A DNA stretch of 64,000 bases from Paraphysoderma sedebokerense (GCA_025602915.1 JAHLJZ010000005.1:434001-498000), one strand, 5' to 3'. Shown: positions 46,295-64,000, numbered from the stretch's first letter. Notes: generated by a model from the sequence alone, not told the origin. Program-made: numbers and translations.

Positions 46295-47060
46295 AATCAC
46301 GCTAATCTGATGTATCTTGTAAATAAGCGCTTGTTTTCGTTATTCAAACTTTTACTCTCAATGTATAGGGGAAATGAAACGCAATTAATAGAAAACCCAT
46401 GGCATCTCGTCGCGAATGAGAGCACTTGTCGGTACTAAGTAGTTTGTATTCACTTCTCCTAATGCCAGTTCGTTCATTGCTTGGTTTTGTAATCCATTTG
46501 AAAAGTGATCAGTTCGACGAATTGTTGCTTGGCGGGATGATTCAATTTTGATAGTGAGTAGCCGGCAGTAAAATTTCACGTATATCAGTTTGTCAACTTC
46601 CTTTTTCTCCGCGGGTTACCGTTGCAGGAATCAAAATCCCTTCGTTTGTTCTCAAATTACCCTTGAAGTAGACAGTCGTAAACCGTTATCCAAAAATTTT
46701 CAGGGAAACATATATCTCCTACTATGGCTGCCCATTAAGATGAGGTTCAATCGAGCGTGCAAGATAACGTATAAAGAATGGACAATTCGAGCGCATCAAT
46801 TGTGCGATCTGCAAAGATTTACGATAATCTAGAATGGCATATACAACCGTCTCTAAACTTTTCAGTTACTCAGTTTTCAGTAATTGTGCTATGAAACTAT
46901 GCTAGAAATTTCAAGTTGAACTAAATAATGCCAACGGATAGTCAGTGCGTGTGGAAACGTGGGAGCTCGATTTCTGAACCCTGTCTGCCTTATGAGGAGA
47001 AGACGACCATCTATTGTTCTTAATTATTGTGCATATTGATTCTTGGATTAGGTCTTGATT
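46295..47060. other. tail-to-tail intergenic region
   Basis: About 766 bp between the ends of APS3 and CEP20. An 80-codon plus frame (46590-46832) and a 64-codon minus frame (46385-46579) have no recognisable features. No tRNA or repeat found. Confidence 0.4.
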
Positions 47061-47726
47061 CTACTTCTCATTCCTTCTTTCCTTCGTGGACAACCCTGAG
47101 AATGGGTCTACGTTCTTCAATGCTGTACGAAGACAAAGAGGATACAACAGCGGTCTAAATAAACATTGACAACAAATCAGCCGCAGAAGATTGAACAAAA
47201 CGGAATAAATTGACATACATATCCTTCAAACTTTCGTCTACCTTCAAGTTCAATTTTTCCTCTAACTGATGGCGCGAACCACGTTTCGTAGATTGTTGAG
47301 TTTCTTGTGGCAAATTGCGTTAATCCTATAGGAGAACAATAGATCAGAGAACTCTAATTGCTTACCATCGAGAAATGCCGACAGTGATTGACCGTATCCA
47401 TTGAATATTAAGTACTCTGTGATTAATTCGTTGATCAGGGCATTTTCGGCAAGTACATGAGGAGGAGAAAGCTGAAATAAATGTTAATGATGAGTGCATA
47501 CTTTCGTCGTCGGATCATTTAAAAGCTATCCGTACGTCGTCATTTAGGCATTTGAATATATCCACTCGAACTTTCCTTCTCAATTCAGTCATCATTCCTC
47601 TACTTTCAAGTGCTTCTTTCAATGCTGTAGCAAGAGGTCATGAGAACTCCAGTTTAAAAAGATAGTGAAAATCAACAGTATAATGATCAAATATATACCC
47701 TCTTTAAGATCTTTGTGGGAAGTCAT
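47061..47726 (-). CDS. CEP20: CEP20/FOR20 (FOPNL) centriolar LisH protein
   Basis: Small LisH-containing protein of centrioles, basal bodies and centriolar satellites, needed for basal-body docking and ciliogenesis. Exons (minus) 47726-47699, 47624-47536, 47471-47366, 47303-47219 and 47154-47061 join in frame to 133 aa. N-terminal A-L-K-E-A-L-E-S-R-G and R-K-V-R-V-D-I-F; LisH segment E-N-A-L-I-N-E-L-I-T-E-Y-L with F-N-G-Y; then I-P-L-L-Y, matching the family's conserved D-x-x-I-P-L-L-Y. The fourth exon uses a CAAG acceptor preceded by a TTAAC branch-like site; the earlier TATAG would put the wrong frame. The C-terminus is shorter than the animal protein. It lies 141 bp downstream of the CHD gene's stop, same strand. 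Confidence 0.85.
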
Positions 47727-47867
47727 GGTCCGGGTAATACACGTATTGACATTAATCAGATTTGAGCCATATAAGAATAACTGTGTGCACGTGAGTTTCA
47801 CAGTGGCACCGAATATATTCAACTATTACATATACGTTTTTATTCAAGGTTCAATATAATACAGAAC

Positions 47868-53827
<5,960 letters not shown>

Positions 53828-55027
53828 GATGCTGTAGTGCTAATAAATCTGATGTAATGGTAAACCCGAAATCATTATCAGACTCCACTACCAACTTTAA
53901 AATGACTTAATCGAACAAACCGCTTTGCTATTGAAGACTAGAGGCAAATATCTATTGCCGTACGGATTATTATCCACTTGAGTTTCTGTCGGAAGGTTCC
54001 TTCTGTAATATCCACCGCAACCATCATCAAACCACAAGTTTCACAAAAAAATTATAAAATCGTCAGTATATATTGATATCATCATGCCAAGTGTAGCAAA
54101 CCCCATTCAAAAGCAAACGAACAGCTATGTAATGACTATTCCCACAGCCTCATTCTTGCCCTTATGAGTTGAGAGCACCACATGATGTCAAAATATAAAC
54201 ATACCTATATAATAACGGTTTACTGCAAACCAGGGCAAGACAAAAGCGGGGCAATGTAGATGCTTAACGGGGCGGCGTTGCCTGAGACGAAAGGCAGTGA
54301 TCAAAGTATATGACGAATCGGTTTTGTGTTTATCTTTTTTTTGTTCCTTCGATCAACACCGGTGGTGTCCAGCCCTCCGTCACGCACCCGCTGGCCTCAA
54401 TATCATCTCTTATCGTACCATTGCAACCAGGCCATTTTAACTGTAAACTGTGAGTCGAGATGGTATTCCTTTGTAATGTCTTCTTAAGATCTCATTCTCC
54501 TGATCACCGCATTGTTGGTGCTGATGTGGACAACATGAACTCAGTGGTAGGTTTTCTGTACTTCGATATAAAGGTGGTCTAACGGCAATCAATTATTTAT
54601 ACACATATCTACACAATGTTTGTAAGGATATGCTTGTTTAGAGAGTTCTCTGTATTCGACAGTCCTAGTCAGTCTTATTGCTGGAAACACTCCAATGCGA
54701 ACGTTTGTCAGCTGCTCCGTCGTCAGAACTAAATAGTAGATACGACTTTCAACGTGGATTTAACTTCAGTCAGGCGTACAATTAGTTATTCTGCAATGAT
54801 GTTACCCATAATGTGTATGCGGTGTTCTCAAAGTATCTTGTGGCCATATTGCAGTGCTGGCCTTTCGGTGTTATTAAACGTACACAATCGCAGGTATTAT
54901 TATATTCAGAACTGTTACAAATAAGAAGATAATAAATCGGAGGACACCCCTATATTCGAAGTATCTCGAAATATGCTACAATTCCTATGTATATCCGACA
55001 CAGCAGATACAAGTTGTAGAAATGGGG
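53828..55027. other. 1.2 kb intergenic region
   Basis: Between the CHD start (minus) and the enkurin stop (minus). AT-rich. A short plus-strand frame from ATG ~54460 (about 29 codons to a possible GTAGGT donor) exists but has no family and no phase-compatible continuation I can defend. No tRNA, repeat or mobile element recognised. It is probably the promoter of the CHD gene and the 3' UTR of enkurin. Confidence 0.4.
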
Positions 55028-56149
55028 TTATTCTAAGAAATTAACGTAAATATTCTGGTGGGAAAACTTTTGAATGTCTTCTTCTATTCGTTTGAGTTGT
55101 TGCTCAATGTTTACTTTTCTACCAGCCGGCATCGCGGAAATGAAGAATTGTTAGTTGTTGGTTTTCGGTGCAGCACTAGATTAACAGTGCTACCATACCT
55201 GGCGATTTTCGGAACAGTATCAACTGTCAAACTCAATTTTTGGTAATCAGAATTTAGCTTTTCCCAATTGTTCTTTAGGCCCTCCAACAACTTCAATCTC
55301 TCGTCCTCGGGAAGCAAAATCAAGCCAGGTTTCTGCTCTGACTCTTCAGTGATGTCAGCTTCCTTGACCTTGGCTTGAATAAGTTCCTCCTTTCTTTTAA
55401 GCAGATATTCAGGCGCCTTCCCGTAATCTTTTTTGTCGACATATGCTGAAGGTGCCTTTGGAAGTTGTTTCGGCGCTATTAACGAAAGCATAATCAGTCA
55501 AAATTTCCAGAACTACTATATAAGGCACGAGTATTACGAGAATGAATGTTGTTGAGAGCATTAAGGCGAACGAAATCCTTCTTGCTGGTCGTAGGGATAT
55601 CACTGATTCCTTTCGGAACAGCAGGTTTCTTGAATGTGCGTTCAGATACAATTCTTGGGACTGTATTCAAACGAGATAAGCATTATAATAGAATTCATCA
55701 TTCACGGAAAATTCGCCAGACGATTAGTACGTGTGAAACACAGTTTGAATGAAAAGTGAAGGAAACACACCTTCTGCTTTTACCTTAAAACCATCACCTT
55801 TTCGCAAGTATTTTTCAGGACTCCCGGTTATCACCTTGACTGGTCCCATGCTTGCCATGTCTTTCATTCCGCTCTCATATTCGGCTTTGACTGCGTCTGA
55901 AAACATGGACTTGTATCGCGGAGCTTTGTCTGGAGGTGGAATAGTAACAGGAATTAAGTTGTACACAGATTCTACAAAAGGATCATCTGGAATTTGAGAA
56001 GTGCGGGTTTTGGGTTCTAAAGGTATCAATGTTTTTACCGCGATTTTCGCAGGAGACGTGGTGGGTGATCGAATTTGTTTCGCGGGAGTGTGGGATTTGA
56101 TAACTCGTTGAGTAGAATTAGAACTTTTAGATGCTGTAGAGCGAGTCAT
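55028..56149 (-). CDS. ENKUR: enkurin (ciliary/flagellar doublet protein)
   Basis: Axonemal doublet inner protein and calmodulin/TRPC adaptor in animals. Exons (minus) 56149-55771, 55660-55538, 55475-55199 and 55118-55028 join in frame to 289 aa. Family blocks in order: D-P-F-V-E-S-V-Y-N-L-I-P, P-P-P-D-K-A-P-R-Y-K-S-M-F, S-P-E-K-Y-L-R-K-G-D-G, K-K-D-F-V-R-L-N-A-L-N-N-I, D-Y-G-K-A-P-E-Y-L-L-K-R-K-E-E, then the C-terminal enkurin domain L-P-E-D-E-R-L-K-L-L-E-G-L-K with L-T-V-D-T-V-P-K-I-A-R-K and a final coiled segment Q-L-K-R-I-E-E-D-I. Length is close to animal enkurin (~256 aa). Absent from non-flagellated fungi. Confidence 0.94.
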
Positions 56150-56937
56150 CTTAAAGACTGCAGGCTATTCAAACCTTTTCTGGGCCGTATTATCGATTCA
56201 AAGTCAGCTAGCCAAGTAGAGAAGCACTTATGCGGATCTTCTTGGTGATGATCACGTTGAACATCCGTTGGTAGACGCTCCGAGGAAGGAATGGGCTTGG
56301 GCATATGCTTGAGTCGAGCCTCTGCCCATTCGTTTCGAGCAAAATGTGATTATTGAAGAAAATTGTAAAATGAAGCTGTAGAGACACAATCTCTTATTAC
56401 TATTCAAAGATCGGACGGTTTATTTACATGATTTTGGGTGTGCTAATTCAAATGTTCTGTGAGAGATTATGTCTGATCCACATATCATCTATCAAAAATG
56501 GGCAATAAATCCTGCGTCTTAAAGACCTGAAATATGGTAGAAACAATAAGGAGTTCGCAAAATGCTTCATACGTTGAAACGGATGTGCACTAGTCTCGGG
56601 ATATAATTTGAACATTCTTCGGAGAATCTCCGCCTTCAGGAATGAGCCGAGGACAAACATCTCAACAAAATGATTAATTGGTTGTAGCAGATTAGATAGG
56701 GTCCATAGGGAATGTACCATCGAAGAAGATAGAAGAACGGTGCGATGGGAACGTTATTCCCATGTAAAAACAAGGAAATTTTCCACAGCGTTCCACCGGG
56801 TTCGTTGCCTACGCCCGGACATAAAAACCGTGGGGCCCTTCCCAACCGTTGTTTGCTAGCTTCGACACTACTTTTCTCAAGCTTCCTATCACTTCCACTC
56901 CTTCCCACTCCCCAATCTTGTCGAATCGTCATACAAC
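56150..56937. promoter_or_regulatory. divergent region, enkurin / HSP90 promoters
   Basis: 788 bp between opposing start codons. The last ~180 bp before the HSP90 ATG is pyrimidine-rich (cttcctatcacttccactcc). GAA/TTC units occur (for example ggaaattttccacagcgttcc near 56771), but I do not see three perfectly spaced 5-bp units, so a heat-shock element is only a possibility. Confidence 0.4.
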
Positions 56938-59599
56938 ATGTCTGAACCTGAAGTTTTCGCCTTTCAAGTGAGTATGATTTGCTACAGGATTTTCGGGCCT
57001 TAGCCTCCCATGGTTTGTTAGTGTACTGATTTGATTCTCTCTGTTTTTGTGTAGGCCGAGCTTTCTCAGCTCATGTCCCTCATCATCAACACTTTCTACT
57101 CCAACAAAGATATCTTTCTTCGTGAATTGATCTCTAATGCTTCGGACGCCATTGATAAAATTCGCTATGAATCTCTTACCGACCCATCCAAACTTGATAC
57201 CGAAAAGGAATTGTTTATCCGCATCGCTGCGGATAAGGAAAACAAAGTCCTTACCATTAGGGTATATAGGCGTTTTTTTTTTAACATGTTGTGATACAAG
57301 TTCTTCTTTTTGGCTTTTGAGTCTAACTTCTTCCTCTTTTCAACATAACAGGATAGTGGTATTGGTATGACCAAAGCCGATCTCGTTAATAATCTGGGTA
57401 CGATCGCTCGTTCCGGTACAAAAGCTTTCATGGAAGCTTTGTCGTCTGGCGCTGGTGACATTTCCATGATCGGTCAATTTGGTGTCGGATTCTACTCTGC
57501 CTATCTTGTTGCCGAGAAGGTTCAAGTCATCACCAAGCATAATGACGATGAACAATATATTTGGGAATCGGCTGCTGGTGGTTCCTTCACCATCACCCGT
57601 GATACCGTGAATGAATCCATTGGCCGCGGTACTATGATTCGTCTTTTCATGAAAGAAGATCAAACAGATTACCTTGAGGAAAAGAAGATTAAGGAAATCG
57701 TTAAGAAGCACTCCGAATTCATTAGCTACCCTATCCAGCTTCTCGTCGAAAAGGAAGTGGAAAAAGAAGTTTCCGACGATGAGGCCGAAGAAGAAGAGAA
57801 GGAAGAAAAGGATGAATCAAAACCAAAGATCGAAGAAGTAACCGAAGAAGAAGAGGAGAAAAAAGAAAAGAAGACAAAGAAAATTAAAGAAAAAACTACC
57901 GAACTTGAAGAACTCAACAAGACGAAGCCTCTCTGGACTCGTAACCCTGAAAGCATTACCAACGAAGAATATGGTGCCTTTTACAAGTCCATCACAAATG
58001 ATTGGGAAGATCACCTTGCCGTCAAGCACTTCTCTGTCGAAGGACAGCTTGAATTCCGTGCCCTACTTTTCCTTCCCAAACGTGCTCCTTTCGATATGTT
58101 TGAAACGAAGAAAAAGAGAAATAACATCAAGCTCTACGTTCGCCGTGTGTTCATCATGGTAGAGTGTTCCTTCTGACCGTGATTTGAGACGCAAAATTGT
58201 CTTATGCTGACTTTCTCATCTTCCAGGATGACTGCGAAGAACTCATCCCTGAATACCTTAATTTCATCAAAGGTATTGTCGATTCCGAGGATCTTCCACT
58301 CAATATTTCCCGAGAAATGTTGCAACAGAACAAAATTCTCAAAGTGATCAAGAAGAATCTTGTCAAGAAATGTATTGAAATGTTCCAAGAAATTGCCGAA
58401 GACAAAGAAAATTTCAACAAATTCTACGAAGCTTTCGCCAAGAACATTAAGCTTGGTATTCACGAAGATACTCAAAATCGCGCCAAGCTTGCCGACTTAT
58501 TAAGATATCATTCCACCAAGTCTGGTGAAGAAATGACTTCTTTGAAGGATTATGTCACTCGGTAGGTTAATTAATATCATCCGTGATATCATCATAATCT
58601 AACAATTCCGCTTTAGCATGCCAGAAAAGCAAAAAGCTATTTATTATATCACTGGTGAATCAAAACAGTCCGTCGAAAACGCTCCGTTCTTGGAAGCGCT
58701 CAAGAAGAAAGGTTATGAAGTTTTGTATATGGTTGATCCTATCGGTGAGTGAACCAAACTACGAGTGTCAGGTTTACATTCTCTAAATTGCGATTTTTCT
58801 AGATGAATACGCTGTCCAGCAGTTAAAGGAATATGATGGCAAACAATTGCAAAGTGTTACGAAAGAGGGTTTGGAATTCGATGAAGATGAAGATGAGAAG
58901 AAGCGCCAAGAAGAAGAGAAAGCCGCTTACGAACCTCTCTGCGCTGAAATTAAGTCTGTTCTCGGTGACAAAGTTGAAAAAGTTGTGGTTTCCCACCGTA
59001 TCGTAGATTCACCGTGTGTGTTGGTGACCGGACAGTATGGATGGTCTGCCAATATGGGTAAGTGACTCAATTAACTGAACGAACACACACGGTTTCTGAT
59101 CAACTCTATCCTTAGAACGTATTATGCGCGCACAAGCTCTGCGCGATTCCTCCATGAGCGCTTACATGGCGTCAAAGAAAACCATGGAAGTCAATCCCCG
59201 CAATCCTATTATCTCGAGCTTGAAATCCAAATTTGATGCAGATAAAAATGACAAAACTGTCAAAGGTGGGTAGACTTACTCCGCATTTTCTCATTCCGTG
59301 ATGACTGACAAATTTATTCAATTGTATCCAGATTTGACCTACCTTCTCTACGAGACCGCACTTCTGTCATCCGGATTCTCATTGGACGATCCTTCAGGCT
59401 TCTCCAACCGCATTCACCGAATGATAAAGCTCGGTCTCTCCATTGAAGACGTTGAAGACACATCCATGGAACAAACCGAGGAATTGCCTCCTCTTGAGGA
59501 TGTTCCTGCTGCTTCTCAAATGGAAGAAGGTAAATTGCAAGTTCCAACTCAATAGCAGATTGAACTTGTAACTAACAATTTTTTCTCCTAGTTGATTAA
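56938..59599 (+). CDS. HSP90: cytosolic Hsp90 chaperone
   Basis: ATP-driven homodimeric chaperone. Exons 56938-56967, 57055-57261, 57352-58158, 58227-58561, 58617-58744, 58803-59057, 59116-59265, 59332-59529 and 59592-59599 join in frame to 705 aa, the usual size. N-terminal domain: [37 protein letters not shown] and [12 protein letters not shown] Glu/Lys charged linker spans about residues 215-270. Middle domain: K-P-L-W-T-R-N-P and [10 protein letters not shown]-terminus M-E-E-V-D, the TPR-cochaperone signal of cytosolic Hsp90. The last exon supplies only the final two residues and the stop, because an intron cuts the Val codon. Confidence 0.97.
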
Positions 59600-60807
59600 A
59601 CTCCCAATCCTGCTAATGTAGAATATTGTTTACTGTGATAGTACTTCTTTGTAATAAGAATCTGAATAAATCTGAAAAGATATGGCATAGCGAATTAAGC
59701 TTTACATAGCGCCTAAGGATTTTGCATTGGATCGACACGTCGATTCGTTACTTTTCTTTCTCTCTGTTTCTGTTGGCTATGTTCATCGACAGTAGTCTCC
59801 CTCATCTCATTGCGATCAAACGATTCTTCATTTACTAGTCATTATCGTGTATCCTGCATGTTTTTGCGCATTATGTATCTTATCCTTGTCAATTCGATAG
59901 TTCAACAGAGCCTTCGAAGAAAGGATGGTTCCAATACGTTAGGGACAGCGATTTGTTTTTCTTCAATTACTTGATAGATCGTGCCATCCCTTCCTTCGAA
60001 GACTCTGTTGAGCTCCCGAATGGCGCAGAGCTGAAACCGACACGTACTGTCAATCAGTCGGTGAGCATTCCCCTTAGATCGACCTCTTTCATTGATGACT
60101 CGAAGTACTGGCAGCAATTTCGTGATCAAGCTCGTCGATGGCGGCGTACTGATATAAAAACTGATACCAGTTGTACTTCCATTGGATGTTAGGGATTATT
60201 TCTGGTAAGGTCAGAACTATGTCGTATGTCGGCCTATCTGTGGCGATATCGGGACGTAGGCTCCAGATATATAAAGTGATATTCTTTTGCAACTTTGTCT
60301 TTGGTGACAGCGAATATAAGATTCGTTTCAATCATTTTTGAGATTATTGGGCCATACATGCGGTGACCCGTCCCCAAGTCGCGCCAGCAAAGCAAACATT
60401 GAAAAACGGTACATGCTATTCTTACTGCAGTTAGCCACGGTAAGCATCTAGAAAACGGCAATATCTCCTCCGCCGGATTTGTTTGCCAACAAACGTGAGG
60501 TATTGGACTGTATGTTTACCATATGATACATGTGTTTGTATGGATTCATAATATCATCATTTACTCCAGAGTGGACTGAACGCGTGAGCACACGGGATTT
60601 GGGAGAAAGCCGGCGAATGGATGGAATTACCCTCCCTCGCTAACTGCTGAAATCATCCCTGCTCTCTCGTTTGATCCAATCGTACTCAAACAAAAGACAC
60701 ACCGAAATTGCTGTTACGCATACAAAAGTTTCTTGTCCCCGTCATTCTACATTGTCGAGCGATTGCAATCGTGCCACCACTACTTCGAAATCGCGACACG
60801 CATACGA
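59600..60807. other. 1.2 kb intergenic region with unexplained minus-strand frames
   Basis: Between HSP90 and the retinoblastoma gene. The minus-strand frames 59902-60129, 60089-60331 and 60234-60461 overlap in different phases. One contains L-P-E-I-I-P-N-I-Q-W-K-Y-N-W-Y-Q-F, which reads like real protein, but no splice model or family can be supported. It could be a decayed gene or chance. No RNA gene recognised. Confidence 0.35.
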
Positions 60808-63800
60808 ATGTCATTCCTCGACGTCAACCATTCTACCTCGAGACGCAGGATATTTGAAGAAACTCAGGAAAATAATGATTCTCAAGACGCAGATATGATG
60901 GATGTCTGTAGCACCCCGTCCAAGAAACGACGGTTGTTCCATGATTCGGTACCTCATAGAACTCCAATCTCAAAATTTCAATCTCCTGCCCGTCGATCGA
61001 TGGCTTCTACCCCCCAGAGCTTTGAATTCAATTTCACTCCGTCTATCGCAATCAGTTCTCAATTTCTGAAGCCACTGTCAACCATTTCTAATACGATCCA
61101 CGTCGACAGCGTGTCGAATCCAAAGACCACACACGAAAAGAATACCGAATGGTTCAGGGTGAGGGAATTGAATTTCAATATTATTTCGAGAAAGCTAAAC
61201 ATGGATGAAAACACAAAAACCCGGGGCCGAGATGTCTTTTTAAGAACATGTTCAAAGAATATTGACCGATGTCAGTCGATAATGGTAAGCATTTACAGTG
61301 GATTCCGGGGCCGATTCATCATCCGGCACTAACAGTTGAACCAGTTTGCGGAAAAATCATGGATTGCTTGCGCTTTGTGGATGGCCAGTAAATTAAGTTA
61401 CTTGGAGCAATTAGAACAAAATGCAACAAATCCAGCAGGAAGTGGAATCCGGTTGACCCAATTACTCCAGGTCTCCGAATTACCGTAAGTCACCTTTGAT
61501 CAAGGAATAATGAGAACAGTTCGCTGAGAAAAATTTTGCCACGCAGTATCACAAACTTCATTCGTGAACTACGTGAATTTCTACAAGTCTCTGATCTGGA
61601 GGGTTTGAATGTTAAGCAAAGAGAATTCTTGATTCACGCAATCGAAACTGTGGTGAATTCCTACGGTGTGATATCCACAGTGCACGGAAAATTCACCGAA
61701 ATCTTCAAGTCACTAGTAAGATATGATAGGAATACTCAACTTAAAACCGGATTCGGGGAAAATGAGAAGTTTTTGGATGAGCTGCTGATGTTCACTTGGA
61801 TTCTGTTTTTAAACGCAAAAGGTTGGTAGAATAACGTTTAATCATAAGAATTTGACTTACAGTATCATGTGTTAGAAATATTCGACCAGAAGAAACTCTG
61901 CCAAAACGATGCGATTATAGCAAGTATTGCTTCCATCAATTTCGTAGTAGCGCAAGTACCAGCTCAGTATCGGAGACAGTTCTCTTATGGTATGCATTAT
62001 TATTAGACTTTAACCTGAGCTTTCGACTAAAATTACCTCCAGTTTTCCACTCTCTTCATACCACCCACATCGACCATGCTCATGACACAAATGCAAACTC
62101 TAACCCCAATTTTACGACAACACCTGAATTGGAAGCCGGAAACTGGTTATGCTATCAGGAGGAAGTCAAGAAACGTCTTTGTGAAATTAACAGCTTGCAT
62201 TACGATCATTTATCGCAATTTGAAAATGAGGTGTTTTCACCGATGATAACTCAAGTTGGTCTTAAGCTCTATTCTGCGACATCCTTTGTTTGCATCATTT
62301 TGACCGTTATTTTTTAAAGTTCGTTCGGGATAGTGTTCTACGGTGTAGCGGCCAAATCGAACCCTTCGGTCATACCACATTGTATCAGTCATTTCCTGGA
62401 ATGATTGATTCTCAATTGAGGGGACTATTTCCTCAAAATTTCAAGTCTTTAAACAACCACTACGAGATTCGACTATGTAGCCAGCTAGCTGATTATGATG
62501 GGCGAACTTTAATTTCAATTTCAAAAGTTCTAGGTATAATTGTCTTCAATATTCTGAGCTCTTGGCCACATTATTGACAATATATCTTCTTAGAAACACC
62601 ACGGAAACGAGCTACTCCGAAACAGATGATTGGGAAATCCCCTAGGGCCCGTAGTTTATTACCTGCACTCAACAAAGCTAGCGTGTATAATGTGAGGCTC
62701 AATAGTTATCTTGAACGCAGGGATTCCTACTGAACATAAAACCTTGTAGCAATCAATGTCATCAACACCATTGTCGGCCAAAGATTTGAGCGTCAGGAAG
62801 GATAAATGCACCGACTTAACTCAACTCCAGCATACACTCGTCACCCAGTTGGATCTGCTGGTAAGTGAACACCTTCTACGCATGATTACCGAAATCTGAC
62901 CGGAAATGCTTCCAGGTTTTGGATCTTCCACCTTCTTTGGTCGAAATGTTGAAGCACCTAGCAGCCAACGAAGTGCAAAATATAAAGGATAGAACGAATC
63001 AGATTTTGGGTATGTGATGCATAACTCTTGCAGTCGGTTGCAAATGCTACAGATGTTAATGTATTAACGCTGAACTCATGTAGTTTCACTCAAGAGCAAG
63101 GATCCCAGTTCGCACGACTATTGGAAAATGGGAGTGAAGCTATACTACAGACTATTCGAGTCTATCGTTATTTGGGAATGCCGACGGAGTGGACAAAACT
63201 GCTTATCCAGACTTGTCAATAACGATACATTTCATCGGTGCATGATAGCATGCGCGATTGAGCTCATACGTCATAGTTTTTCGGTATACATTATAATTTA
63301 ACGCTTTTATACTTAAGGACCATGGCTAATGTTCCATTAGATCGATTCCACTACATTCGAAGAAATATTGTTCATTATTAATGTCAGGCAATTCGATTTC
63401 TGCCTGATAACTGAATTTGTCATAAAGCTGGAGTCCTCGGTACGTCATATCCTCGACTTTCTCAGTCGATTTTTACTCACCCTTTCCTTCGCAGCTGTCA
63501 TGGATACTCGTGAGGCGGCTGAAGGAGATCGAAGAAAGAATTTTGGAGAGCCAAGCATGGCAAGAAATTGACCCTTTGTATCATCTTATGTCTGAAACTG
63601 CATCGAACCAAGGTAACGAGACACTAATTCTGACTACATTATCTAATAAACATCCAGATTGACGATACTTTTTCATTTCAATCATTAGCGTCTGTAAATG
63701 TGGAGAATCCTAGAGTATCTTACCATGAAATTATCGTTCCATTTGTACCCTCAGAAGCGACATCAGAATATGTGACCGGTGGAATACGTCCGAAGCCTCG

Positions 63801-64000
63801 CACTGGCGCCTTGGAGGTATTCAAGTGGCTTGACTCGCTATAAATTAGTTAAATCTGCTAATCCTTTTGTCATATACAGATGTTTTTGCAAAAATTGTAC
63901 CGTCTTATTAGGATTCGCTTGGCTAGTCTGATCAAGACCTTGAAACTGTCAGAAGAACTCCATAGAAAGGTATGCGCGCGATAGAGGTGACTCTGTGGTT
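60808..64000 (+). CDS. RB1-like: retinoblastoma-family pocket protein (3' part outside window)
   Basis: Cell-cycle repressor of E2F/DP. Exons resolved: 60808-61284, 61345-61484, 61547-61821, 61876-61989, 62043-62254, 62320-62533, 62594-~62730, then several more to 63969, where a GTATGC donor precedes the window end. N-terminus is Ser/Thr-Pro-rich (C-S-T-P-S-K-K-R-R-L), with CDK-type sites. An N-terminal Rb domain (L-N-F-N-I-I-S-R-K-L-N-M-D; F-A-E-K-S-W-I-A-C-A-L-W-M-A) is followed by T-P-R-K-R-A-T-P, the pocket A box ending in L-K-E-I-E-E-R-I-L-E-S-Q-A-W and D-P-L-Y-H-L-M. The B box opens with L-Q-K-L-Y-R-L-I-R-I-R-L. The rest of the B box, with the LxCxE cleft, is past the window. Confidence 0.86.

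Noticed and set aside
54440-54760. Possible short spliced gene starting at ATG ~54460
   Set aside because: The only plausible donor and acceptor give a frame that stops within eight codons; the longer frame is out of phase.
56760-56800. Heat-shock element upstream of HSP90
   Set aside because: GAA and TTC units are present but not in three consecutive inverted 5-bp units, so the call would be speculative.
57726-58475. Long minus-strand frames inside HSP90
   Set aside because: They are antisense to highly conserved Hsp90 coding sequence and consist of Phe/Ser runs from the Glu/Lys codons of the charged linker.

Overview
This window comes from an intron-rich, gene-dense eukaryotic nuclear genome, most likely a zoosporic (flagellated) early-diverging fungus of chytrid type. 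The fungal signal comes from Mgr2/Romo1, a Mug70-like CBS-PB1 protein, a fungal-style F-box protein and Mgm1. The flagellum signal comes from CFAP45, CEP20/FOR20 and enkurin, genes that Dikarya have lost. A retinoblastoma-family gene and a CHD6-9 (Kismet-type) remodeller are further holozoan-like characters kept by early fungi. Placement below that level is not possible from the sequence alone. Introns are mostly 50-130 bp, have GT donors, often carry a CTAAC/TTAAC-like branch site, and use AAG acceptors unusually often.

Layout. 0.8-8.3 kb: mitochondrial-like small protein, coatomer zeta, Mgr2, F-box protein and two unrecognised basic or disordered proteins, all on plus. 8.4-12.5 kb: a secreted GH32 beta-fructosidase (minus) head-to-head with transaldolase (plus). 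12.7-18.9 kb: an RGS protein with repeated K-L-x-x-F-F-G motifs (minus) head-to-head with CAF-1 subunit Cac2 (plus). 19-24.3 kb: CFAP45 (plus) and dynein light intermediate chain (minus). 24.5-34 kb: a CIN85/CD2AP-like two-SH3 adaptor (plus), a CBS-PB1 membrane protein (minus) and Mgm1/OPA1 (plus). 34.3-38.1 kb: a kinesin-13 with a C-terminal SAM-like domain (minus) and a Cys-cluster protein (plus). 38.3-45.2 kb: a Rieske-AIF oxidoreductase ending in a CaaX box (plus) tail-to-tail with symplekin (minus). 45.6-53.8 kb: AP-3 sigma (plus), CEP20/FOR20 (minus) and the CHD6-9 remodeller (minus). 55-59.6 kb: enkurin (minus) and cytosolic Hsp90 (plus). 60.8 kb to the end: a retinoblastoma-family gene (plus) that runs off the window.

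There is no operon logic, but several neighbours share a theme. Four genes belong to the flagellum, basal body or microtubule machinery (CFAP45, kinesin-13, CEP20, enkurin), and dynein light intermediate chain is a fifth microtubule gene. At least five pairs are head-to-head with short shared promoters. Sucrose/fructan hydrolysis (GH32) is paired with a pentose-phosphate enzyme. I found no rRNA, tRNA, CRISPR, transposon or viral element. Exon coordinates quoted were derived by reading frames and splice signals by hand. Almost all models close to an integral reading frame; the exceptions (CFAP45 5' end, one junction in the SH3 adaptor, internal exons of symplekin, CHD and RB) are stated.
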